Below, one piece after another: positions 48,501-64,000 of a stretch of DNA of 64,000 nt; the first letter of the stretch is position 1; each line of letters opens with the position of its first letter. The DNA lies in NCBI GenBank assembly GCA_032209605.1, contig JASFXZ010000005.1, forward strand, positions 20,882,905-20,946,904. The letters are read 5' to 3'. A model generated the notes under the pieces. The model saw only the letters and a list, made by a program, of their open reading frames with translations, made no database searches and had not been told where the DNA came from. This DNA comes from Mactromeris polynyma. Taxonomy: Eukaryota > Mollusca > Bivalvia > Venerida > Mactridae. A program made the translations under genes and the position numbers.

Positions 48501-49633
48501 ATTTTAAAAGAGACGTTTTGATTGGCTTTTTAGTCTCATTCGGCCAATCAATGTTTCGCTTTGAAAATGCATGAGTTATACTTAAATACCGTACCGAACC
48601 GTACTTTGCTTCCGTCGTATCGTTAACCGAACCGAGGACAGAAACCGCGGTGAATTGTGGACCGCGATTAATCGTTACAGCTCTAAAAATTGGTATAGTA
48701 AGGATCGATTGTTAGCTCTATCCCATGTAAGTGCAATTGTTATATTGTAACTTTTTAAATTCAGGATTCGAACCCACGTTCTCCTGCGTGCCCGTCGAGT
48801 GCTCTACCAAATCAGGGACTCGACCGAGCTTCTGTACATAGAAAGTCGCAACCACTTATCAAGTATACACCTTTTGTATGAACATATATTTTCAGTGACT
48901 ATGAACTGTGTGATCTTCTCAGTGGAAAGAGTTGGAACAATACCCATCATTGTCCTCCACAGATTGACAGTTCAACCCCGGACTTCCCGTGTTCGTGTCC
49001 ATTCCAAAGTGGAACTTACCATCTGAACCCAACAACATTTGTCATACCAGAACTGTCCGGTGTATTGTCTTTCCTGGCATCGGTACGATACTTCAAAATG
49101 CATTATTAACACTTTCATTTATTTTATTACTATATTTAGTATCATCTCAAAATCTAAATATTATACAGCCACTTGGGATTGTCACGAGTTCTCTCCCTTT
49201 ATCACTTTAAGAGTTCTCTCCCTTTATCTCTTCTATAGCTTATAATGTATTTCTGAAGAGAACTTCGCCCATTCTTGACGGATTTGCATAAAGTAGGTGT
49301 AGTATGAAAGTTGATCGAACATTGGAATACTAATTGTTATCACTAATATATAATTAATGCAAATGTTGTAATAAAGAATAATACGCTCACATTTTACTTC
49401 CGATTTCGTCTTCGGAAAAAGTAAACCATGGAAACAACGATATTCGGATACAACGATATATAATTCTGACGGTCCCATGAATATCGTTATAAGCGGAGTT
49501 TATTGTGTTTCAGGGAGAATACAAGGCCCACGCAACAATAACAGACAGAAATACAGGCGAGGAAGTTGGTTGTTACGACATCCATGGTTCAACAAAGGCG
49601 GATTGTTCGGGATTTGGCTGCATCTTTGGTTGA
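45588..49633 (+). CDS. GM2A: Ganglioside GM2 activator-like protein (ML-domain lipid-binding)
   Basis: In vertebrates GM2A is a lysosomal lipid-transfer protein that presents GM2 ganglioside to hexosaminidase A (established); a similar lipid-carrier role is inferred. Four exons: 45588-45657, 46854-47058, 48896-49082, 49514-49633. They total 582 nt, 193 aa plus TGA, equal in length to human GM2A. MLLLICLVYCLSLTHAS is a signal peptide. The mature part matches GM2A in DPVHIPG, VTVPCISNIGSC, CDYELCDLL, CPFQSGTYHL, FVIPEL, SGEYKAHATI and GCYDIHGSTK, with the expected cysteine pattern. The tail ADCSGFGCIFG adds two cysteines. Sequons NAS (residue 24) and NNT are present. A hAT element sits in intron 2, and pogo-like MITEs sit in introns 1 and 2. 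A GM2A symbol means family membership, not proven ganglioside specificity. Confidence 0.92.
46045..46226 (-). mobile_element. pogo/Tigger-like MITE, copy 3
   Basis: Full-length, bounded by tacagtagaacctcaataat and gtgaggttttactgta. Inner block aaatggacttgaaaattgtg. Intron 1 of the GM2A-like gene. Confidence 0.85.
46530..46705 (+). repeat. tRNA-derived SINE (clear tRNA-like head)
   Basis: The head gcccgctagggcagctcagt contains an intact box A (gctcagttgg), and the acceptor-like ends GCCCGC/GCGGGC pair. Box B is degenerate (gttggattccc) and the anticodon stem has an oversized loop, so it is not a functional tRNA gene. A non-tRNA body follows. It lies in intron 1 of the GM2A-like gene. Confidence 0.75.
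47428..47608 (-). mobile_element. pogo/Tigger-like MITE, copy 4
   Basis: Full-length: tacagtaaaacctcgataat to aggtgaggttttactgta. It is the most tandem-like copy internally, with four ggtcttat.ttgagg blocks. Intron 2 of the GM2A-like gene. Confidence 0.85.
47895..48685 (-). mobile_element. hAT transposon remnant with BED-type transposase pieces (791 bp)
   Basis: The terminal repeats TAGAGCTGTAACGA are perfect inverts. The 8-bp target duplication AAAATTGG is intact on both sides (47887-47894 and 48686-48693). On the minus strand a start at about 48478 gives MAESDAFDTHIKLKNPP then SKFKSPVCQHYGF, which resembles the first half of a BED zinc finger. A second piece (within 48287-48003) reads KALTTAIGYFIAFDIRPYS then VVENFGF, like the N-terminal region of ZBED/hAT transposases. 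The catalytic core and dimerisation domain are missing, so it is non-autonomous. It lies in intron 2 of the GM2A-like gene. Confidence 0.9.
48760..48835 (-). repeat. tRNA-like SINE head
   Basis: The reverse strand reads ttggtagagcactcgacggg (box A) and gtgggttcgaatcctg (box B) with tRNA-like spacing, but a full acceptor stem was not found. It ends about 60 bases upstream of exon 3 of the GM2A-like gene. Confidence 0.55.
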
Positions 49634-49681
49634 TACAGCATGCTAATTATGATTGTCATTATTAAACCAAAAATGTATGTC

Positions 49682-49687
49682 AATAAA
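49682..49687 (+). terminator. GM2A-like gene polyadenylation signal
   Basis: AATAAA 49 bases after the stop codon, in tgtcaataaaaca, giving a short 3' UTR. The 39-bp satellite starts about 80 bases later. Confidence 0.6.
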
Positions 49688-49769
49688 ACAGATCAACACA
49701 AATGCAGTCTTGAATTGTTTCTAACCATCGGTTTGATTTGTCAATGGTTATACAGGTCGGCTAAAACTG

Positions 49770-51998
49770 AAACCTCTGAGCTTGAATATAGGTAAATTTC
49801 TTATATGGAAACCTCTAAGCGTGAAGTTAGATATATTTCTTGTGTGGAAACCTCAAAGCATGAAGTTAGGTAGATTTCTTGTATGGAAACCTCTTAGCGA
49901 GAAGTTAGGTAAATTTATTGCATGGAAACCTCAAAGCGAGAAGTTAGATAAATTTCTTGTATGGATACCTCAAAGCATGAAGTTAGGTAAATTTCTTGTA
50001 TGGAAACCTCTTAGCGAGAAGTTTGGTAAATTTCTTGTATGGTAACCTCAAAGCGAGAAGTTAGGTAAATTTCTTGTATGGAAACCTCTTAGCGAGAAGT
50101 TAGGTAGATTTCTTGTATGGAAACCTCTTAGCGAGAAGTTAGGTAAATTTATTGCATGGAAACCTCAAAGCGAGAAGTTAGATAAATTTCTTGTATGGAT
50201 ACCTCAAAGCATGAAGTTAGGTAAATTTCTTGTATGGAAACCTCTTAGCGAGAAGTTTGGTAAATTTCTTGTATGGAAACCTCAAAGCGAGAAGTTTGGT
50301 AAATTTCTTATATGGTAACCTCAAAGCGAGAAGTTAGGTAAATTTCTTGTATGGAAACCTCTTAGCGAGAAGTTAGGTAAATTTCTTGTATGGAAACCTC
50401 TTAGCGAGAAGTTAGGTAAATTTCTTGTATGGAAACCTCTTAGCGAGAAGTTAGGTAAATTTCTTGTATGGAAACCTCAAAGCGAGAAGTTTGGTAAATT
50501 TCTTATATGGTAACCTCAAAGCGAGAAGTTAGGTAAATTTCTTGTATGGAAACCTCTTAGCGAGAAGTTAGGTAAATTTCTTATATGGTAACCTCAAAGC
50601 GAGAAGTGAGGTAAATTTCTTGTATGTAAACCTCAAAGCGTGAAGTTTGGTAAATTTCTTGTATGGAAACCTCAAAGTGAGAAGTTTGGTAAATTTCTTG
50701 TATGGAAACCTCAAAGCGAGAAGTTTGGTAAATTTCTTGTATGGAAACCTCAAAGCGAGAAGTTTGGTAAATTTCTTATATGGTAACCTCAAAGCGAGAA
50801 GTGAGGTAAATTTCTTGTATGTAAACCTCAAAGCGTGAAGTTTGGTAAATTTCTTGTATGGAAACCTCAAAGTGAGAAGTTTGGTAAATTTCTTATATGG
50901 AAACCTCAAAGCGAGAAGTTTGGTACATTTCTTGTATGGAAACCTCAAAGCGAGAAGTTTGGGAAATTTCTTATATGGTAACCTCAAAGCGAGAAGTTAG
51001 GTAAATTTCTTGTATGGAAACCTCTTAGCGAGAAGTTAGGTAAATTTCTTATGTGGTAACCTCAAAGCGAGAAGTGAGGTAAATTTCTTGTATGTAAACC
51101 TCTAAGCATGAAGTTTGGTACATTTCTTGTATGGAAACCTCAAAGCGAGAAGTTTGGTAAATTTCTTGTATGTAAACCTCTAAGCATGAAGTTTGGTAAA
51201 TTTCTAATATGGTAACCTCAAAGCGAGAAGTGAGGTAAATTTCTAATATGGTAACCTCAAAGCGAGAAGTTTGGTAAATTTCTTATGTGGTAACCTCAAA
51301 GCGAGAAGTGAGGTAAATTTCTTGTATGGAAACCTCAAAGCGAGAAGTTAGGTAAATATCTTGTATGGAAACCTCTAAGCATGAAGTTTGGTAAATTTCT
51401 TGTACGGACACCTCTAAGCGTGAAGTTTGGTAAATTTCTTATGTGGTAACCTCAAAGCGAGAAGTGAGGTAAATTTCTTGTATGGAAACCTCAAAGCGAG
51501 AAGTTAGGTAAATATCTTGTATGGAAACCTCTAAGCATGAAGTTTGGTAAATTTCTTGTACGGACACCTCTAAGCGTGAAGTTAGGTAAATTTCTTGTAT
51601 GGACACCTCTAAGCATGAAGTTAGGTACATTTCTTGTATGGACACCTCTAAGCATGAAGTTAGGTCAATTTCTTGTATGGACACCTCTTAGCATGAAGTT
51701 AGGTACATTTCTTGTATGGACACCTCTAAGCGTGAAGTTAGGTAAATTTCTTGTATGGACACCTCTAAGCGTGAAGTTAGGTACATTTCTTGTATGGACA
51801 CCTCTAAGCATGAAGTTAGGTAAATTTCTTGTATGGACACCTCTAAGCGTGAAGTTAGGTACATTTCTTGTATGGACACCTCTAAGCATGAAGTTAGGTA
51901 CATTTCTTGTATGGACACCTCTAAGCATGAAGTTAGGTAAATTTCTTGTATGGACACCTCTAAGCATGAAATTAGGTACATTTCTTGTATTTCTTGTA
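49770..51998 (+). repeat. 39-bp satellite array (~57 units)
   Basis: A unit like aaacctcaaagcgagaagtt + aggtaaatttcttgtatgg repeats over 2.2 kb. The left three quarters mix cctcaaagcgag and cctcttagcgag variants; the last ~600 bases are a homogeneous gacacctctaagcatgaag variant. Since 39 is divisible by three, frames of 13-residue repeats open on both strands, but no start region, splice signal or homology supports a gene. Confidence 0.97.
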
Positions 51999-53329
51999 TT
52001 TCTCTTATGATTTTGTGACGTGAATTGCAAACTTAATTGCCACCATTAATTTATTTGGATATAAAGAGCATAATTTTTAAATTTAAAGTTCAAGAAATCT
52101 TCACCTAGCACAAAACAAGTTTTAGGTTTAACATTGAAAGTCAACTAGTGCTATGATATCATGTACATGAAATTATCATATACGTGTAGATTAGAAATGC
52201 CATCCTTGCACATTTGATATTTGATCATACATAAAGAATAGATGAGTTAGTATTCCATAAATGTCATTTTACGCATTTAGGATACAAGATAAGAACTTGA
52301 CACGACATAAGTGCATGTGTACGCAACATGTATGCTACATTTCATGACAATCGACAATTATTTTCATAAAATATGAGTTTTAAAACAGTAATAAAATGAA
52401 ATTTAATGAGGTACGGTTGGTAAACAGTGGGGAGTTTTTAAATGTACTGAGTATATATATATATCACATTTACATAAATATCACATTAAGCAAGTATTGT
52501 TGAAAATGATATAGAAATTAAAGTATTGTAGAATAGAGAATAAAATCCGAGTTATAAAGTTAAAAAACAAACACGGAGAAGAATGTTAAGTGTGTATTGC
52601 CTACGATTGCCATGAAACACAGGAAGCTTACTGTCAATGGTTCCATTATAAAGATATTTAAATAGACAATATGTTTCTATAATATTGACAACTCTTTACA
52701 ATTTATACAAGGCATATTGGTAACTAAGGGCGATAAGATATTGAAGGTTGGAATTATGATCCGGGTAATGGATAAATGACATATGGACGGACAGATGGAC
52801 GGCATTGGAACTACAGTCCAATTCAGGTATTTCCTATACTAGTACTAACTCGGCGTGTAGGTCAGGGTAGACAATACCGGTATCGGGCACTCGTATTCAG
52901 TGTGAATTTGGTCAAAATGTAAGACACGTGACAATGCAGTGTACTAGAGTACATCAGTATGAGGCAAATTGCCACATATTTCCTCATATGCATCACTAAG
53001 GATATTTCGTCCAAAAATCAGACTTAGATCTAAATTTGCAAAAATTATATTTACCGGCATTTTGTTTTCATTAAACCTAAACAAATGCAAATCTGTCTGA
53101 ATAATGTGTGTTATCCACTGTACATCTTTGCCAAATTTTATTAAAATCGATATTGTTATAACAACATATATATAGGAACAAATAGTACATTCATCATTTT
53201 AATGTCTGAGTCCGAGTTTCAGACTTTTGATGTTTATTAATTATGCCCCTGATAAATGTATCAATACATGGTATGATGTTGATCACAGTTTCTCATTTAT
53301 AAACGGTTGCTACAACTAGTTGAACTTAT

Positions 53330-53640
53330 ATTATGCCCATTTTTTGTTTATTTGTTTTTCTAAACAAACATGAACAACATATTTCCTTTAGTTAAAACAT
53401 CAATTAACATCCATTAACAAAGAATGAACTCATTATGTATTGATTCGTCTTTGTTGAAGAAAGATGTTTGTACATCATACAATTTAAAAAAAGGTTTTGT
53501 CTGTTATTAATATGATAAAAAATATATTTTCAATCAGTTATACATTGCAATGGTTCTAATTAGAGATATTTTAGCCAATGTAACAACAATACTGGATGAA
53601 GCTAATTCAAACATTTTATGTTCAGATTAGCCAGATACAT
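53330..53640 (+). repeat. Duplicated segment, copy 2
   Basis: Partner of 44930-45275. No GM2A-like exon follows it, so it is either a dispersed repeat or the relic of a larger duplication. The next ~170 bases (cagctggtttacggaagttc ... ctacccaggtgtcc) look like another dispersed repeat. Confidence 0.65.
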
Positions 53641-53993
53641 CTTTAAAGTAATTGTCTATTCAATCAATGAACGTAGAACCATGAAGAACTTCCAGGTTAG
53701 GACACTGTCCAGCTGGTTTACGGAAGTTCGGTTTTTCTACCCAGGTGTCCACCATAGCTTTTCTTGCTCGATGACCTCTGGAACAAATCCTGACTGTTTA
53801 TGAGATTTAAAGCCCTATTACAATACATGGATGTATCAAAAGGAAATTTAAAGGCACCACTGAATTGTCAGACCAAACAATTTCTATTGCAAGTGATCAT
53901 AATTATTTTCCAAAATTAACTATGGTCGGTGTCGGTTACAACATTCGTTTATATAAAAACGCTCGTAAACTGATAGTGTCCATCTATTCAATA

Positions 53994-54177
53994 TACAGTA
54001 AAACCTCACTTAAAGACCACCTAAATAATAAGACCACCTTAACATTAAGAATACAATTTTTCAAGTTCATTTTTCACAGTTTTGCTCTTTATTCAACCTC
54101 AATATTAAGACCACCCCAATAAGAAATTCAGTTTTCTAGGGTACCAATGGTGGTCTTATTATTGAGGTTTTACTGTA
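53994..54177 (+). mobile_element. pogo/Tigger-like MITE, copy 5
   Basis: Full-length: tacagtaaaacctcacttaa to attgaggttttactgta. Same orientation as copy 1. It lies upstream of BDH2. Confidence 0.85.
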
Positions 54178-55002
54178 GTAAGTAAATTGTTACAATGCGT
54201 GCAGTTTCACCCAATTAGCCATATCCGAAGTGTTAATTAATAGTTGCCGCCGATCCAACGTATTAATAGAAAGATCATTTATGATTATGTAATAACTAAT
54301 TTAGTTGTCTAATGTCGATTGAAGTACAACTCTAACCTCACTTTACAATCAATGCCATATTATCAGATATATTACATGTAAACTCTTCAAGGTCATAGGA
54401 TGATCAGTCTCTTTTCGACAATTACGTGTATATGCAATTGTATATATTATTAACGTCTTCACGGAGGTCGTTCAAGAAAGCGAGACTGAAAATTATTGTC
54501 GTTAATATTGTGGTCAGTAACTGACGGGCTCGGACTGCATATCTTACCGCAGTTTAAACCTGCAGAGTGAAATTAGACCTGGATTGTACTTAACTGGAAG
54601 ATAAGACGACATCAACGCGGACGGTACGTATGCATTAACTTATTTATACATGTACATTAATTTCTACTTTTACCAAATTGTGTCTTTGTGGAGTTACATT
54701 GTTCAACAATATTAATGTTCGTATATTTCCTTTCATATCTACAATTATTGAGTACTTAATGTATATATATATTTTTTATTTGTATTCCGAGTCCTAAATG
54801 TAGTACAGTGACACGTGAAGTAAAAGACCATTAAAGGAGAGTGTTATATATACTAGAGTACAGAGTATCCTCTCTAGAGCAAAGTCATTTGCGAGACGCC
54901 CATTCTTACTTATGTTGAGAGGGTTTAGCTTTAGGGAGGTACTTTTAAAGTAAATTCTTACTACAGGAACTAATTAAAATGTTGTTAAAGAGAATTTTGT
55001 AT

Positions 55003-55393
55003 TGTAGTTTTGGAGTGTGTTGTATACTAGTGTGGTGTAGTTTCTGAGTGTGTTGTGTACTAGTGTAGTGTAGTTTGGGAGTGTGATGTGTATTAGTATA
55101 TTGTAGTTTGGGAGTGTGTTGTGTAATAGTGTAGTTTAGTTTGGGAGTGTGTTGTGTACTAGTGTAGTGTAGTTTGGGAGTGCAATGTGTAATAGTGTAG
55201 TATAGTTTGGGAGTGTGTTGTGTACTAGTGTAGTTTAGTTTTGGAGTGTGTTGTGTAATAGTGTAGTTTAGTTTTGGAGTGTGTTGTGTACTAGTGTAGT
55301 GTAGTTCGGGAGTGTAATAGTGTGGTATAGTTTGGGAGTGTGTTGTGTACTAGTGTAATGTAGTTTGGGAGTGTGTTGTGTACTTGTGTAGTC
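55003..55393 (+). repeat. 33-bp minisatellite, ~12 units
   Basis: The unit gtgtagtttgggagtgtg + ttgtgtactagtgta repeats with variants (tttagttttgg, gtaatagtgta) and one short unit near 55310. It is strongly GT-rich on the plus strand and lies about 1.2 kb upstream of the BDH2 start codon. Confidence 0.93.
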
Positions 55394-56612
55394 TGTGTAC
55401 TATAGATAAACTGGAATATCTCATTTGAAAAGTGAATGCGATGTCACGCCTTACCTTGTTCGCGATTACTGATCACGTTGTCGCTTGTGGTATGATGTTT
55501 AGAGCTGACTTATCTTTACGACCAAGCGTGACCCAGTGGTTTAATTATAACAGTTAAGACTCGTCGATCATTTGTTATTATTTGCCCAGCGTTGTAAAGC
55601 TATGGCACAATCGCTATCTAATTATTTAATTCGGTCAGACAGAGTAAGTGTACGTGAATATACTAGGTATATGTTGGTGTTTATAAATACGACTGAGAGC
55701 TAATAAGAATGTTATACTGTATATACCGTGTAGTGTTTTATTCAATGCAAGAACGCGACAATTCTGGAAATGTCCATCGCACTTAAGAAAATTCCAATTC
55801 TGTCCGACGATTGTAGAACTGTATCGGACAAAAATTATGCATTGAGTTACATAAATGCTATTTCTGAAAGTTTGATATCGTCCAGTACATGATACTATTT
55901 TGTCATTGTCATACCACAGCCTGCAATGAATAGTTTAGGATTCCTCCGGACGCAGTTTCCATTGACCTTGTCATCGTTACAGTGAACATTAGCAAAACCA
56001 AATTGTTGAAATTTATGGAATTTGACAACTCATGCAGTTGTTTCTATTGTACCATTTTGGAGACTCATCAACTCATTTCTTGTTAGTTTATCTTATCTTA
56101 TGTAAGGCCATACCATATGGATCTATGTATAGCGTCACCAGACGGGTAGGTTCACGACAGTTTGATCGAAAAGAAACAATCTGACAATGCCAAACATTCC
56201 AACCAACGATGCTTTTGAACATAACGCCATTGATCCATTTAGCTGAGATAGCAATGTGTCAGGAGACCAATGACCAGGTTCAAGCTTAAAACTCATTAAT
56301 ACTAGTACTTTGTGCTGTTTTTGTTAACTTGTATTTTGTATTTTATGTCTCAATGTATCATGGCTTTGTTTGTGGGAAGAAAGATGTAGAAGATACACAA
56401 GATAAATGTGTTTTTATCGATACTTTGTTTGCTTTTCCTGACTGATAGGTATATGTTTTGAAAACTGATCCTGACGCTTAACATAGATATAATTGGTATG
56501 GCTTAATAATAGTTCGCCAGTCTATCCGCACTACCAGTGCTTTGATTTATACATTAGCTGCTGTTACAGTTTTAGGATCACACAAGACCAAAGGAAGTAA
56601 TAATAAGGCAAT

Positions 56613-62785
<6,173 letters not shown>

Positions 62786-63153
62786 TAATGTCGTACATTT
62801 ATCAAAATAAGAATTGTGAACGCGTACTTTCCTTTTACGTCATTACTTCATGTGTATACCAAAATTGTCGTATGTCGAAACGAATTCGGTCTTTCACATG
62901 TCGCAGAGTTATTTTTATAATGTTAAGTTATTTATCTTAACATAATACAGTATAGTAATTATATCAGTCTTTTACATTTTCTATTTCCCATGCCCTCTAG
63001 CTAGGCTACATTATAACATCAGAGTTAATCCTCATTGATTGGGAAATAGTTAGTTTGCGTGATTTTACTTTTTGTGAGATATGTTTAAATAGTTCTCATC
63101 ATAAATGGCATGTAGGAGAAATCAACCATGGCCATTTATCGATAATACATATC

Positions 63154-63236
63154 ATTCTTTTGGTTTTGTCCATTCGATGTACACGTTATCTTTATACGCA
63201 TATTAAATAAAACAATATATTATACATACATTGCAG
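63154..63236 (+). repeat. 83-bp direct repeat, copy 1
   Basis: Identical by eye to 63442-63524. It starts attcttttggttttgtccat and ends tacatacattgcag. Here it is followed by gtaaat, giving an AG|GT junction. It is downstream of the last visible BDH2 exon. Confidence 0.9.
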
Positions 63237-63441
63237 GTAAATAACTTACTTTCTTTATTCTATACTGTATTAACCTTTAATTAAGTAAATATTTGTTCTG
63301 TTTTAGTAATTATGATTATATTGTATTTGTTGTTATTGATTCTATATCAATCATAGAGACAAAGAAATATTATGTCCACCGATAGTTAATATTATGTACA
63401 TGTTATAAATGTAATACATTTATGCTTTAAGTAATTATATG

Positions 63442-63524
63442 ATTCTTTTGGTTTTGTCCATTCGATGTACACGTTATCTTTATACGCATATTAAATAAAA
63501 CAATATATTATACATACATTGCAG
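63442..63524 (+). repeat. 83-bp direct repeat, copy 2
   Basis: Second copy, 288 bases after the first, also ending attgcag. The following sequence (ttttgggttgtgtttacctc) does not encode the expected BDH2 continuation. Confidence 0.9.
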
Positions 63525-63619
63525 TTTTGGGTTGTGTTTACCTCCCGCCAGATTAACCCACCCCCGACCCTGGTGATTGATGTCCTGGTACTAACTAAAT
63601 AATCCCAACCCGGTGACAA

Positions 63620-64000
63620 TGTATTTAGGTATGTTTCTCTTATCTGCTACTTATAATAATGAGATCATAATAATTTCAACAATACGAACTGTCCCGCATC
63701 TAATCAAGGTACAGACCAATGCTTCTATATATACGATGTATATCCCTTTAAATTTGGTATAACAACAATTTCAGCAATACGGACTATATGGTACACATCA
63801 ATGATTACATATAAGTATATGAGTGTATTCCTTTAAATTTGGACAAACATCGATTTCAGCAATATGAACAATCACACATCCAATTAAGGTACAAGTCAAT
63901 GATTACATATAAGTATATGAGTGTATTCCTTTAAATTTGGACAAACAACGATTTCAGCAATATGAACAATCACACATCCAATTAAGGTACAAGTCAATGA
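63620..64000 (+). repeat. 98-bp tandem repeat running off the window
   Basis: Units share tcagcaatatgaacaatcac, attaaggtacaagtcaatga and cctttaaatttgg. The exact period is 98 in the last two units (tcaatga at 63798, 63896 and 63994). Two earlier units are more diverged. Confidence 0.9.

Larger units (their letters stand above)
52000..56612. other. Intergenic region between the 39-bp satellite and BDH2
   Basis: Contains a duplicated segment (53330-53640), a pogo-like MITE (53994-54177), a 33-bp minisatellite (55003-55393) and otherwise AT-rich sequence. No coding region is supported on either strand. A 5' UTR exon of BDH2 may be hidden here. Confidence 0.5.

Noticed and set aside
48775..48830. 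tRNA gene on the minus strand
   Set aside because: Boxes A and B are good, but no matching acceptor stem was found; kept as a SINE head.
49770..51998. Possible CRISPR-like array
   Set aside because: Units are contiguous with no unique spacers, and the genome is eukaryotic.
50568..52030. Repeat-protein frames of 13-residue units on both strands
   Set aside because: Same effect for the 39-bp satellite; no homology, start context or splice sites.
53618..53803. Second GM2A-like gene start
   Set aside because: The upstream duplication is real, but no ML-domain residues or signal peptide follow.
54500..54624. 5' untranslated exon of BDH2 ending at gcggacg|gtacgt
   Set aside because: A donor-like site alone is not enough; no transcript evidence and no conserved feature.
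63526..63625. BDH2 exon 7 after the second 83-bp repeat
   Set aside because: Translation gives no VDTPS-like continuation in the required phase.

Overview
The window is a piece of an animal nuclear genome. It is AT-rich, its genes are split by GT-AG introns, and its spacers are crowded with short non-autonomous transposons, tRNA-derived SINEs and minisatellites. The proteins are typical metazoan orthologues. Together with the style of the repeats, this points to a spiralian, most likely a bivalve mollusc. That placement is inference, and no species can be named from the sequence.

Six protein-coding genes can be assembled exon by exon, with continuous reading phase across every junction. From left to right they are: (1) a parvin (minus strand, 10 exons, 3' end beyond the left edge); (2) EIF2S3, the gamma subunit of translation factor eIF2 (minus, 13 exons, complete, 470 aa); (3) MBTPS2, the site-2 protease (plus, 9 exons, complete, 489 aa); (4) an SLC23-type nucleobase/ascorbate transporter (minus, 2 exons, complete, 599 aa); (5) a GM2-activator-like ML-domain lipid-binding protein (plus, 4 exons, complete, 193 aa); (6) BDH2/DHRS6-like short-chain dehydrogenase (plus, first 6 exons, 3' end beyond the right edge).

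Two gene pairs are head to head. The EIF2S3 and MBTPS2 start codons are 428 bp apart and probably share a bidirectional promoter. The SLC23 and GM2A-like start codons are 961 bp apart. No operon-like functional grouping is evident. EIF2S3 and MBTPS2 both act in stress signalling (eIF2 in translation control, S2P in ATF6/SREBP cleavage), but a functional reason for their pairing is speculation.

The non-coding part is rich. MBTPS2 carries four separate minisatellites. One (29 bp x 8) has copied the exon-5 splice donor, and another (96 bp x 6) carries a consensus donor-like site in every unit. A 2.2-kb array of a 39-bp unit follows the GM2A-like gene and shows nested higher-order duplications. 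Two hAT-type elements are delimited by matching terminal repeats and perfect 8-bp target duplications; one still holds pieces of a BED-finger transposase. Other families include a pogo-like MITE (five copies), a ~300-bp repeat (four copies), two foldback hairpins, several elements with terminal inverted repeats, and many tRNA-derived SINE heads. I found no CRISPR array, prokaryotic gene, virus or toxin gene. No wholly new system is evident; the most unusual observations are the duplicated splice donor in MBTPS2 and the transporter whose substrate motif is nucleobase-like rather than ascorbate-like.
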